A program made the translations under genes and the position numbers. Of a DNA stretch of 36,330 bases, positions 27,703-36,330 are shown in pieces. Location: contig MGQN01000035.1 of NCBI GenBank assembly GCA_001797845.1, positions 54,589-90,918 on the forward strand. Reading direction: 5' to 3'. Source of the DNA: Deltaproteobacteria bacterium RBG_16_44_11. Lineage in GTDB: Bacteria > Desulfobacterota > Syntrophia > Syntrophales > Smithellaceae. The first letter of the stretch is position 1. Each line of letters begins with the position of its first letter. The notes under the pieces are model-generated. The model was not told the DNA's origin. It did no database searches and was given only the letters and a program-made list of their open reading frames with translations.

Positions 27703-28929
27703 ATGAGCGTTTACGAATATGTAGCTTTGGATGAAAAGGGACGGCAGTGCAAAGGCTTTATTGACGCGACAGGCGTCGCCGCAGCAAGACAAAAATTGCG
27801 CGAAGAAGGAGTTTATCCTGTCGAAATCAGCCAGACGCAACAGAAGAAAGATACTGTATTATCAGGTATTTTTGACATTAACCTGTGGCAAAAGGTTTCC
27901 GCCAAGGAGATATCGGTCTTCACCCGACAGCTTTCCACCTTGCTGGGTGCGGGGATCCCGCTAGTGCCTTCGTTTTCTATATTGCTGGCGCAGACGAAAA
28001 ATACCCTGTTAAGAAAAATATTGGCGCAGATTCGCGGCGATCTTAATGAAGGTAAGAGCCTGACGACAAGCATGGAAAATTTCCCTCGCGTCTTTCCGCC
28101 TTTTTATATAAATATGGTCAAGGCCGGAGAGGCATCGGGAACGATTAACCTTGTTTTAGAGCGGCTGGCCGATTTCAGCGAAAACCAGCAGACTTTGATG
28201 AACAAGATACGCTCGGCGCTGGCTTATCCGGTAATCATGCTTTTTATCGGCAGTTTGGTTATTTTTCTTTTGATGACTTTTGTTGTTCCGCAGATTACCG
28301 AAATTTTCTCCGATATGCATCAAAGCCTCCCTTTTATCACGGTTGTTTTGATCGCGGTAAGTAATTTTTTAAAACTTTTCTGGTGGCTGATTTTGATTTT
28401 AATCGCGGCGGTAATTGTTGTTTTTAAATATATGACAAAAGGCACGGACGCGGGGAAGCGCTTTTGGGACAATGTGCGCCTGAAAGCTCCTGTCCTGGGA
28501 GCGATTAATCTCAAAATCGCGATTGCCCGCTTTTCCCGGACACTAGCAACTCTTTTGCAAAGCGGCGTGCCGCTGCTTTCGGCGATGGACATTGTCCGCA
28601 ATGTTGTAAATAATATTTTTATCGGCGAAACAATCAGCAAAGCGGCTAAGGAAGTGGAGGAAGGGCAGGGACTGGCCGGACCGCTTACGCAAAGCGGCAT
28701 TTTTCCACCGATGGTTACGGAAATGATTGCCGTGGGAGAGCAAAGCGGCTCGCTGGAAAAGATGCTCAACCGTGTTGCTACAACTTACGAAACGGAAGCA
28801 CAATCGGATATTATGGTGATGACCTCTTTGCTGGAGCCGTTAATGATTCTGGCTATGGGTCTTATCGTCGGCTTTATTGTCGTATCAATTTTACTGCCGA
28901 TCTTTGAGATGAACCAGATGGTAAAATAA
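27703..28929 (+). CDS. gspF: type II secretion system inner membrane protein GspF
   Basis: YEYVALDEKGRQCKGFIDA...EISVFTRQLSTLLGAGIPL...GVPLLSAMDIVRNVV...PLMILAMGLIVGFIVVSILLPIF. Confidence 0.95.
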   Translation: MSVYEYVALDEKGRQCKGFIDATGVAAARQKLREEGVYPVEISQTQQKKDTVLSGIFDINLWQKVSAKEISVFTRQLSTLLGAGIPLVPSFSILLAQTKNTLLRKILAQIRGDLNEGKSLTTSMENFPRVFPPFYINMVKAGEASGTINLVLERLADFSENQQTLMNKIRSALAYPVIMLFIGSLVIFLLMTFVVPQITEIFSDMHQSLPFITVVLIAVSNFLKLFWWLILILIAAVIVVFKYMTKGTDAGKRFWDNVRLKAPVLGAINLKIAIARFSRTLATLLQSGVPLLSAMDIVRNVVNNIFIGETISKAAKEVEEGQGLAGPLTQSGIFPPMVTEMIAVGEQSGSLEKMLNRVATTYETEAQSDIMVMTSLLEPLMILAMGLIVGFIVVSILLPIFEMNQMVK

Positions 28930-28966
28930 AATTTGCGTTTACTGCATTTTAAAAGGGAGAAATGTT

Positions 28967-29419
28967 ATGAAAATAAATAAGCAAAAGATAAAAGCACAGG
29001 CCGGATTTACCTTAATCGAACTAATGGTGGTGATAGTCATCATAGGGGTGCTGGCGGGTTTGATTATTCCCCGGGTTATGGGGCGTCCAGACGAAGCGCG
29101 GCAGGCCAAGGCTAAAATTCAGATGGAAAGTCTAGAATCGGCATTGAAACTTTACAAACTCGACAGCGGCAATTATCCCACAACGGAGCAAGGCCTGAAA
29201 GCCCTGGTTGAGCTTCCCACTGTCGGCAATCTGCCGAAAAACTGGCGGCAAGGCGGCTATCTTGAAAAAGGCAAAGTACCAAAAGACCCCTGGGGGAATG
29301 AATTTATTTATATGAGCCCCGGCTCTCACGGCGATTTTGATTTAATTTGTTTGGGTAAAGACGGTGACGCTGGAGGAGAAGGTTTCGACAAAGATATCAA
29401 TAACTGGGAAATCGAATAG
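28967..29419 (+). CDS. gspG: T2SS major pseudopilin GspG
   Basis: AGFTLIELMVVIVIIGVLAGLIIPRVMG...YPTTEQGLKALVE...DPWGNEFIYMSPGSHGDFDL. Confidence 0.97.
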   Translation: MKINKQKIKAQAGFTLIELMVVIVIIGVLAGLIIPRVMGRPDEARQAKAKIQMESLESALKLYKLDSGNYPTTEQGLKALVELPTVGNLPKNWRQGGYLEKGKVPKDPWGNEFIYMSPGSHGDFDLICLGKDGDAGGEGFDKDINNWEIE

Positions 29420-29429
29420 TAAGAACTCA

Positions 29430-30005
29430 ATGATATATTCCCGTATATTGAATTTAACAATTCTGAAAAGAAGTATTTTTACCAAGCCGCGGGGTTTTAC
29501 GTTGCTTGAGCTGTTGGTGGTTATTGCCCTTATCGGCGTGGTTTTAGTTCTGGCTGTTCCCACCACCAGAGATGTTTTAACCGGTGACAATCTAAAAAAA
29601 GCTTCACGCCAATTGATCGGCCTGGAAAGAAAGTTACGTGTGGAGGCTGTCCGGGATCAGACAGATTATATTCTTTGTTTCGATTTACCCACATCAAGTT
29701 ATTGGGTGATTACTTCCGATATGACGCCGGAAAAAGAACATGAAGTTAAAAAAAACGCAAAAAAATTTCCGGCGGACGTTGTTCTTATGGATATTGTGGG
29801 GGAAAGCAATAAAAAGATTTCTACAGGGGAAGTTAAAATAAAATTCGCAAAAAATAATTTATGCCCCCCGATGATCATTCACCTTGGCCACGGGGAAGAC
29901 AGGATGACTTTGGTCGTTAATCCCTTCTTAGGTATAACCGGTGTTTATGATGAATATGTAGATATTTCAGTAGATGAAGGTTTGGGAAGAAAGTCAACAA
30001 AGTAG
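29430..30005 (+). CDS. gspH: T2SS pseudopilin GspH-like
   Basis: RGFTLLELLVVIALIGVVLVLAVP prepilin motif; operon position. Confidence 0.8.
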   Translation: MIYSRILNLTILKRSIFTKPRGFTLLELLVVIALIGVVLVLAVPTTRDVLTGDNLKKASRQLIGLERKLRVEAVRDQTDYILCFDLPTSSYWVITSDMTPEKEHEVKKNAKKFPADVVLMDIVGESNKKISTGEVKIKFAKNNLCPPMIIHLGHGEDRMTLVVNPFLGITGVYDEYVDISVDEGLGRKSTK

Positions 30006-30019
30006 AATGGTTTTTTCAT

Positions 30020-30388
30020 ATGCAAAATAAAAATGCCGGCTTTACGCTGATGGAAGTGTTGATTGCGATGGCTATTTTAGCGATCGCGCTGGTAGGCGTT
30101 TTTCAGTTGCAGTCGCAAAGCATTTCCATGGCCACGGATTCCCGATTTATGACCACCGCGGCGCTTTTGGCGCAAAGTAAAATGGTCGAGATTGAATCCG
30201 GAATCGTTTCATCCAGCCGCGCCCAGGACGGAGACTTTGGGGATGATTATCCTCAATATAGCTGGCGGCTGGAAGTTACCGATACCCAGTTGCCGCAATT
30301 TAAAAAAATAGAAGTTACCGTCAGAAATAAAGCCTTCCTGCGGGGCGGCACCTATAAACTTGTTCTTTATAAGGCAACAGGAATCTAA
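30020..30388 (+). CDS. gspI: T2SS pseudopilin GspI
   Basis: AGFTLMEVLIAMAILAIALVGVFQLQSQSI; ~120 aa. Confidence 0.85.
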   Translation: MQNKNAGFTLMEVLIAMAILAIALVGVFQLQSQSISMATDSRFMTTAALLAQSKMVEIESGIVSSSRAQDGDFGDDYPQYSWRLEVTDTQLPQFKKIEVTVRNKAFLRGGTYKLVLYKATGI

Positions 30389-30391
30389 GTT

Positions 30392-31060
30392 ATGTATCAT
30401 CAATTAGGTAAAAGAAATTTTTTCTCTTACGGATTTACGCTGCTCGAAATTCTCATTGCCATATTTATTCTGGGAGTGGTCTTAACCACTGTTTATGCTT
30501 CTTATAGCTCTACGTTGAGAGTTGCCCATGACGTTGAATATGAAAGCGGTATTTATAAAATGGCGCGGATATCCCTGAATAGAATGATTAAAGACTTGTC
30601 TTCCCTGCAACTATCCGGCGATTCTTTTATCCTGCGTGCTGAAAAAAAATTGGTCCGTAAACACGAGTTTGTTTCCCTGATTTTTTGGTCGGCGGCTCAT
30701 CTGGCTTTTGGTGAAAGTGATATTTCTGGAAATACAGCGAACATTTCTTATTTTGTAAAGGAAGATGAAGACGGAGATAGCTTTTCTTTATGGCGAGCGG
30801 ATGTGCCCGGAACTAAACCATCACCGGAAAAGAACACGGATGGCGGATTTGTGCTTTGTCAGAACATCGAGTCTTTGAACTTAAAATTTTATGACGCGAG
30901 CGGCAGAGAGACCGATAATTGGGATTCCTCGTCCCTTTCCTCCGAGCAAAAGGGAAAGGCACCGGCGGCGATAAAAATAGAGCTGAGTTTGGTGAATGTA
31001 AACGACGCGGAAAAACCTTTTAAATTTATGACCAAGGTGTTTTTACCGGCAAAAAAATGA
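30392..31060 (+). CDS. gspJ: T2SS pseudopilin GspJ
   Basis: YGFTLLEILIAIFILGVVLTTVYASY; position between gspI and gspK. Confidence 0.85.
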   Translation: MYHQLGKRNFFSYGFTLLEILIAIFILGVVLTTVYASYSSTLRVAHDVEYESGIYKMARISLNRMIKDLSSLQLSGDSFILRAEKKLVRKHEFVSLIFWSAAHLAFGESDISGNTANISYFVKEDEDGDSFSLWRADVPGTKPSPEKNTDGGFVLCQNIESLNLKFYDASGRETDNWDSSSLSSEQKGKAPAAIKIELSLVNVNDAEKPFKFMTKVFLPAKK

Positions 31061-32040
31061 AAATGCTGAAAAAAATATTTTCGGATAACAAAGGCATCGC
31101 GCTAATCACGGTAATACTGATTGTCAGTATTCTGGTTGCTGTTGCCATAGAGTTGAACCGTTCGTCGCGCGCCGATATTTATGACGCGGCCAACATCAGT
31201 GACGGCATCAAATTGACGTATATCGCTAAGTCCGGCTTTTACGGAGCAGCTTCTCTGTTGATTAATTCCAAAAACGAATACGAGACTTTGCGCGATGACT
31301 GGGCAAACACGGAAATATTATCTGTTCAATCAAGACAACTTTTTGATGACGGCTATTTTGTGGTGAAAGTGGAAGACGAGGCAGGAAAAATTCCGCTCAA
31401 CAAACTGGTCGGCGGAAACGCATATAATCCGGAAATTAAACAAATGCTGATTCGCCTGTTGAGCCAGCCGGAATTTGAGCTCGATAAAAGAAAAGCAGAA
31501 GAGATTGTGGATGCTATCAAAGATTGGATTGATGTAGATAATGAAGTGACGGGAGCGGGAGCGGAAAGTCTTTATTACGCCACGCAGAGCCCGCCTTATG
31601 AAGCAAAAAACGCGCCTCTGGATTGCATTGAAGAATTGCTTATGGTAAAGGGTGTAACCAAAGAGATCTATGCCGGAGGTAAGGGAAAACCATCTCTGGC
31701 TCAACTAGTTACCGTGGATAGCGAAGGAATAATAAATATCAATACGGCGCCCAACATGGTTTTACGCACCCTTTCCGACGCGATTACCCCTGAACTGGCG
31801 GACAAAATGGACGAATACCGCAGAGCTAAAGGCAATGACCTGTCTTCTGCAAATTGGTACGAGAATGTTTTCGGCATGTCACCAGGACTGATTCCGATAA
31901 GCTTGATTACGGTAAAAAGCAATTATTTTAAAATTTATTCAGCTGGAAAAATGAATAACATGGGACAGAATATTGTATCTGTGGTAAAAAAATTGCCGGA
32001 GAAGAAATCCGTTCAAATAGTTAAATGGAGACTCGATTGA
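31057..32040 (+). CDS. gspK: T2SS minor pseudopilin GspK
   Basis: KGIALITVILIVSILVAVAIELN; DEAGKIPLNKL; CIEELLMVKGV; ININTAPNMVLRTLS. Confidence 0.9.
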   Translation: MKMLKKIFSDNKGIALITVILIVSILVAVAIELNRSSRADIYDAANISDGIKLTYIAKSGFYGAASLLINSKNEYETLRDDWANTEILSVQSRQLFDDGYFVVKVEDEAGKIPLNKLVGGNAYNPEIKQMLIRLLSQPEFELDKRKAEEIVDAIKDWIDVDNEVTGAGAESLYYATQSPPYEAKNAPLDCIEELLMVKGVTKEIYAGGKGKPSLAQLVTVDSEGIININTAPNMVLRTLSDAITPELADKMDEYRRAKGNDLSSANWYENVFGMSPGLIPISLITVKSNYFKIYSAGKMNNMGQNIVSVVKKLPEKKSVQIVKWRLD

Positions 32041-33560
32041 TGAAGGAATTTTTCTTGGGGTTGGATATAGGCCAGAAAACTATTAAAGCTGTTATACTCG
32101 CGGGTAAAACCCTGAGTGGTTGTCGCATTGTTGCCATGGAAGAGATAGATATTAATGAATACGGCGGCACGGGACCGGCGTTAAAAAAACTGGCTGAAAA
32201 TATGAATTTTCATAATGTTCCTTGCTGCATATGCCTGCCGCTTGATGACGTAATGTTCAGACAAGTAGCCTTGCCCTTTCGCGATGATAATAAAATTCGA
32301 AAAACATTGCCTTTTGAGTTGGAACCGCTTATTCCTTTATCAAGAGAAGAGATAGTCACGGATTATTTAAAGGTTCCCGCGGGCGGTCTTCTTGTCGCCG
32401 CCATTGCCAAAAAATCAATTCAGGATTTAATAACCGCTGTCGAGAGCAACATAGCAGAAGTTTCGATTATCGATCTTTCTGCGGCGGCATTGGCTTTCCC
32501 GGTATTAAAAAAAACAGCTCTGGATGCATGCGGCGTTGTTTTGGACTTGGGGGCAAGCTGCACAACGGCGTCATTTTATGAAGATGGGGCAATTGTTCAA
32601 CTGCGCTCTTTTTCCTTTGGCGGTGATTCGATTACGGCAGCACTGGCCGAAGAACTGTCCGTTGATCATAAAGAGGCGGAACTATTAAAAATTAACGGTA
32701 GTTATGAGGTTACGGGGAAAAATATTTCCGCCGTGTGCCGTCAGTTTTGCCGGGAGTTAAAAAATACCGTTGAGTTTATGAAATTGAATGGAGCGCTTAA
32801 AAGCGATTTATCCCATATTACGGTAACCGGCGGAGGCTCATTAAATACCCACCTGCAAAAAGAGATGGAGGATTATTTTGGCCTGCCTGTGGAAATTCTA
32901 GATATTGCGCAATCAGAGCAAATAGAAATTGAGGAAAATCTACGCGAAAAATATTCTCCATCGATTATGAACACGGCGCTGGCCGGGGCACTGGAAATAT
33001 TTGACGGCCGTAAATCATTTAATTTCCGTCAGGGAGAATTTGCCGCTAAAAATGGTCACATTAATATTAAGGAGCAATTAAGATGGGCGGCCATAATAGC
33101 CGGAATAATATTTTTTCTGGCCGTAACCAATCAACTTCTTGATTATGGTTTGCAGGTTCGGCATCTCAGCATAATAAAAAAACAAATTTCCGCGGTTTTT
33201 AAGAAAAATTACCCTGAGGCTCCGGTCATGGTTGACCCTCTGCAGCAATTGAAGGCCAAGCTTGCCGAGAATAAAAAGGCTTTTGGTTTTTATGAGGGGG
33301 GGCTTAATTTTCCAGTGGTCGATTTATTGAAAGATATTTCCAGCTTAATTCCGCCTTCTCTCGAAGTTATAATTACCGATTTTAGTTGCGAAAACGGGAT
33401 TGCTTTAATGAAAGGTCAGGCCATAAGTGTTGATGATGTGTCCGCGGCCAGAAATGAGCTGATCAAATCCAGGCACATCAAAGATGTAACCATGGGTTCG
33501 ACGAGCCTGACAAAAGAAGGCGCCAAAGTCGATTTTAATTTGAGGATTGAGCTTAAATGA
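32040..33560 (+). CDS. gspL: T2SS GspL (PilM/PilN-like)
   Basis: LGLDIGQKTIKAVIL actin-like N-term; single TM IIAGIIFFLAV; C-terminal PilN-like ISSLIPPSLEVIITDFSC. Confidence 0.82.
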   Translation: MKEFFLGLDIGQKTIKAVILAGKTLSGCRIVAMEEIDINEYGGTGPALKKLAENMNFHNVPCCICLPLDDVMFRQVALPFRDDNKIRKTLPFELEPLIPLSREEIVTDYLKVPAGGLLVAAIAKKSIQDLITAVESNIAEVSIIDLSAAALAFPVLKKTALDACGVVLDLGASCTTASFYEDGAIVQLRSFSFGGDSITAALAEELSVDHKEAELLKINGSYEVTGKNISAVCRQFCRELKNTVEFMKLNGALKSDLSHITVTGGGSLNTHLQKEMEDYFGLPVEILDIAQSEQIEIEENLREKYSPSIMNTALAGALEIFDGRKSFNFRQGEFAAKNGHINIKEQLRWAAIIAGIIFFLAVTNQLLDYGLQVRHLSIIKKQISAVFKKNYPEAPVMVDPLQQLKAKLAENKKAFGFYEGGLNFPVVDLLKDISSLIPPSLEVIITDFSCENGIALMKGQAISVDDVSAARNELIKSRHIKDVTMGSTSLTKEGAKVDFNLRIELK

Positions 33561-34117
33561 TTAAATCATTCTGGGATAAACTTGATAAAAAACAGCGTTA
33601 TATGGTAGCAGGCACGGCGGCGCTTGTTTTGATTGTCTTGATTTTTGAATTGGTTATTTCTCCTTTCTGGGAGGCTAAAGCCAAAGTCCGACAAAATATC
33701 CGCATAAATCAACGGAAGCTGGAAGAGATAAAACAGCTTGATGCTGAATTTACAAGATATGAAGAGAAAATAGCAAGAATCAAAACTGTCATGGCCAAAA
33801 GAACAACAGGTTTCAGTTTGTTTTCTTATTTGGAAAAAAAAGCAACACAGGCCGGTGTTCGAGGAAACATTGCATACATGAACTCTTCCCGCGGTGTGCA
33901 ATCTACCGCGTTTGAAGAATCGTTGGTTGACATGAAACTTGACAAAATAACTATCAAGCAGCTTACCGATTTTTTGTATTTTGCCGAATCATCCGCCGAT
34001 TTAGTAAGAATAAAAAGAATTACGGTGAATAAAATAAAAGAAAGTCCGGAGTATTTAAGGGCGCAAATACAAATAGCCGCTGTTACGGCGCTGGGCCCGC
34101 GTCAGGGAGGCAGCTAG
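33557..34117 (+). CDS. gspM: T2SS GspM-like
   Basis: Short N-term, single TM, coiled coil, operon position. Confidence 0.75.
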   Translation: MIKSFWDKLDKKQRYMVAGTAALVLIVLIFELVISPFWEAKAKVRQNIRINQRKLEEIKQLDAEFTRYEEKIARIKTVMAKRTTGFSLFSYLEKKATQAGVRGNIAYMNSSRGVQSTAFEESLVDMKLDKITIKQLTDFLYFAESSADLVRIKRITVNKIKESPEYLRAQIQIAAVTALGPRQGGS

Positions 34118-34121
34118 TGAT

Positions 34122-34943
34122 ATGAACTTTCTTAAGAAAAAGGCTTTGTGGTTTACTGTTTACGGAATATTCATAACCATTTTATTTGTCTATCTCCTTT
34201 TCCCCGGCGAGTTGGTGAAGAGCAGGCTGGAAAATTCGATTAATTCGGAACAATTCGCGATTAATTCCTCATCGCTGCATGCTTCTTTTCCTCTCGGTTT
34301 CAAGCTAAAAAATGTGACGATAAGTTCAGCATCCCCGGTAAACGTTTTTTTTCAGGGCGAAGCGCTTGATGTGCAATTCAATCTATCGAGCCTTTTTCGC
34401 CGGCGCACATATATCGGTTTGAGCGGCAACGCCTACGGCGGCAGCTTTAACGGAACTGCCGGTATATTATCTCTGTCCCAAGCCTATCCACCCGCTGAGG
34501 CTAAATTAAATTTTAAAAATATAGATTTAGAAAAATACACTTTAATTAAAGATAAACTGGGAAGAACAATTACAGGTAAAGCACGGGGCATTTTAACTTA
34601 CAATACCGACGAAGCCGGGAAAATAACGGCGGGGGATTTAAAATTATTATTATCCAAAGGCGCTTATCTCTTGGCTGAACCGTTTTTGGGGATAGCCAGA
34701 ATTGATTTTGAAAACGGTGATATCCAGGCCGAGTTTGTAAACGGAAGTATCAAACTGCAAAAACTGGAAATATCGGGCGCACAAATAAATTGTTTATTAA
34801 AGGGTGAAATAACGCCACAGACAGATTTCATAAACAGCCGGTTAAGTTTGGACGGCACGATGGAAATACGCGGTAAGGATAACGTAAAAATGAAAATTAC
34901 GATTGGCGGCACATTAGCCAACCCGGTAATGCGGTATATTTGA
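34122..34943 (+). CDS. gspN: T2SS GspN-like
   Basis: N-terminal TM and AsmA-like beta-rich repeat body (LSLDGTMEIRGKDNVKMKITIGGTLANPVMRYI); position after gspM. Confidence 0.72.
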   Translation: MNFLKKKALWFTVYGIFITILFVYLLFPGELVKSRLENSINSEQFAINSSSLHASFPLGFKLKNVTISSASPVNVFFQGEALDVQFNLSSLFRRRTYIGLSGNAYGGSFNGTAGILSLSQAYPPAEAKLNFKNIDLEKYTLIKDKLGRTITGKARGILTYNTDEAGKITAGDLKLLLSKGAYLLAEPFLGIARIDFENGDIQAEFVNGSIKLQKLEISGAQINCLLKGEITPQTDFINSRLSLDGTMEIRGKDNVKMKITIGGTLANPVMRYI

Positions 34944-35869
34944 TGGGGAAGTTTATGCGGGTCAACATAGAGCAAATATTTAAAAGTTGGTTCGATCTTG
35001 CCCGGGATTTCGTGGCCAATCCTTCAATTAATCTGGGCAAGGTGCGTACATTTCTTATTTTGCTGGCGATAACAATTTTGTCTTATGAAACAGTTGATTT
35101 ATTTTACAAGGTCATCAGTTTTTCATTAATGAATACATCCGCTGCCGTGAAAAATGCCGGGGCTGTTAATGTTACAGCTTCCGCCGTGCGCAGTGACCTC
35201 CAGAGTTATGGAATCATCACCGAGCGAAATTTGTTCCTTACGACTTTAAGAGCGACAAGTGCTAAGGAAGGGGGCTTTATCGCCTCCGGTGAAGAAGTGG
35301 CGGAGTTTGATTTGAAAGGGACGATCGCCGGCGGAGATTCTTTTGGCTTTGTGATTATTGAAGAACGAGGCAGTAAAAAACAGCGTTTATACCGCCTGGG
35401 GGACATGATCGGCTCGGCCAAAGTGATCAAAATATCGCGCAATACTGCAACCATCAAGAGCGGAGGCCGCGACATAACTCTCAAAATAAAAGCGACGCCG
35501 GAAGGCCCTTTGTTAAATCCTTCCCGGATCTCCCGGGATACCGTTACTTCACCCGGCGTGGCTATGAGCAGAAAAGAAATAAGTGAAAATCTGCACGATT
35601 TGCAAGGTATTATGACCCATGCCCAGGTACGGCCTTATTTTGAGGCCGGTGCACAGCAAGGTTTTATTGTTTCCCAGATTAAGCCGGACAGCCTTTACCA
35701 AAAACTGGGTCTGCAAAATGGTGATATTATCATTGACGTAAACAACAAACGTATGCAAAGTGCCGATGACGTCATGCAATTGGTTAATTTGATGCAGTCG
35801 GGCGAAAGCATTGTCGTGAATCTGAAGAGACAAGGCAAGGTAGAAACTATCAATTATTCTTTTCATTGA
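34943..35869 (+). CDS. gspC: T2SS GspC-like with C-terminal PDZ domain
   Basis: TM near N-term, HR-like domain (ITERNLFLTTLR...FDLKGTIAGG), PDZ GFIVSQIKPDSLYQKLGLQNGDIIIDVNNKRMQSADDVMQLV. Confidence 0.85.
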   Translation: MGKFMRVNIEQIFKSWFDLARDFVANPSINLGKVRTFLILLAITILSYETVDLFYKVISFSLMNTSAAVKNAGAVNVTASAVRSDLQSYGIITERNLFLTTLRATSAKEGGFIASGEEVAEFDLKGTIAGGDSFGFVIIEERGSKKQRLYRLGDMIGSAKVIKISRNTATIKSGGRDITLKIKATPEGPLLNPSRISRDTVTSPGVAMSRKEISENLHDLQGIMTHAQVRPYFEAGAQQGFIVSQIKPDSLYQKLGLQNGDIIIDVNNKRMQSADDVMQLVNLMQSGESIVVNLKRQGKVETINYSFH

Positions 35870-35893
35870 GAGGAAAGAAAAAGCGTATTTATT

Positions 35894-36330
35894 ATGTATG
35901 CCGCTTATTTTGGTTTAAAAGAAAATCCTTTTAATTTATCGCCGGAGCCCCGTTATTTGTTTTTGAGCGAGCACCATCGCGACGCTTTAAATTGCCTGAT
36001 TTACGGTATTCAGGAGAAAAAGGGTTTTGTTTTGCTTTCCGGCGGCATCGGCCTGGGGAAAACCACAATTTGCCGCAGTCTGCTCGAATCTCTTGACGAT
36101 TCGGTGGAGACGGCGCTGATTTTCAACACGGCCATTTCCGATATGGATTTATTGGAAACAGTGCTTACAGAATTTGGCATCAAAAGCAGAAAGGATTCAA
36201 GGACAAAAAAAACTTACATTGATGCTTTGAATAAATTTCTGCTGAAAAATTTCGGCAAACGGAAAACAGCGGTGCTTTTAATTGACGAAGCGCAAAATTT
36301 ATCACACGGCGTTTTGGAACAATTGAGGAT
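35894..36330 (+). CDS. GspA/ExeA-like AAA ATPase, 3' truncated by window edge
   Basis: MYAAYFGLKENPFNLSPEPRYLFLSEHHRDALNCLIYGI...GGIGLGKTTICRSLLE (Walker A)...TAVLLIDEAQNL (Walker B). Confidence 0.88.
   Translation, partial: MYAAYFGLKENPFNLSPEPRYLFLSEHHRDALNCLIYGIQEKKGFVLLSGGIGLGKTTICRSLLESLDDSVETALIFNTAISDMDLLETVLTEFGIKSRKDSRTKKTYIDALNKFLLKNFGKRKTAVLLIDEAQNLSHGVLEQLR

Noticed and set aside
1-36330. CRISPR arrays, tRNA or rRNA genes
   Set aside because: No regularly spaced direct repeats and no convincing tRNA or rRNA segments were seen by eye.

Overview
Chromosomal window from a Gram-negative, probably anaerobic bacterium (Deltaproteobacteria/Desulfobacterota-like; inference only). Left to right: (1) the 3' part of a fatty-acid/polyketide-like cassette (FabG-like KR, FabZ-like DH, KAS, atypical ACP, LPLAT acyltransferase, phosphopantetheinyl transferase), then a tandem flavodoxin/iron-sulfur flavoprotein and an SDR; (2) a small accessory island at about 6.0-7.7 kb with two unrecognised minus-strand genes, a CxxC zinc-ribbon protein and a small protein with a HEPN-like RHAIAH motif. 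It is bordered by palindromic elements and by a 56-bp structure that looks like an integron attC site; (3) HD phosphohydrolase plus class III RNR (nrdD), and rpsT; (4) a long co-directional minus-strand block (SpoIID/LytB, AmpG-like permease, MurU-like nucleotidyltransferase, AmgK-like kinase, leuS, lptE, GT2-DUF4922-like fusion, M15 peptidase) with a convergent DUF1460-like protein, together resembling a peptidoglycan salvage locus; (5) a MinD/FlhG-like ATPase followed by a degenerate-J-domain/RodZ-type HTH fusion, and a UlaG-like MBL protein; (6) a type II secretion operon gspF-G-H-I-J-K-L-M-N-C-A that runs off the right edge. Several MITE-like terminal-inverted-repeat elements and dispersed palindromes lie in the intergenic gaps. 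The best candidates for something undescribed are the attC-associated HEPN-like/Zn-ribbon pair and the DUF4922-containing peptidoglycan salvage locus. All family calls come from reading motifs; no searches were run.
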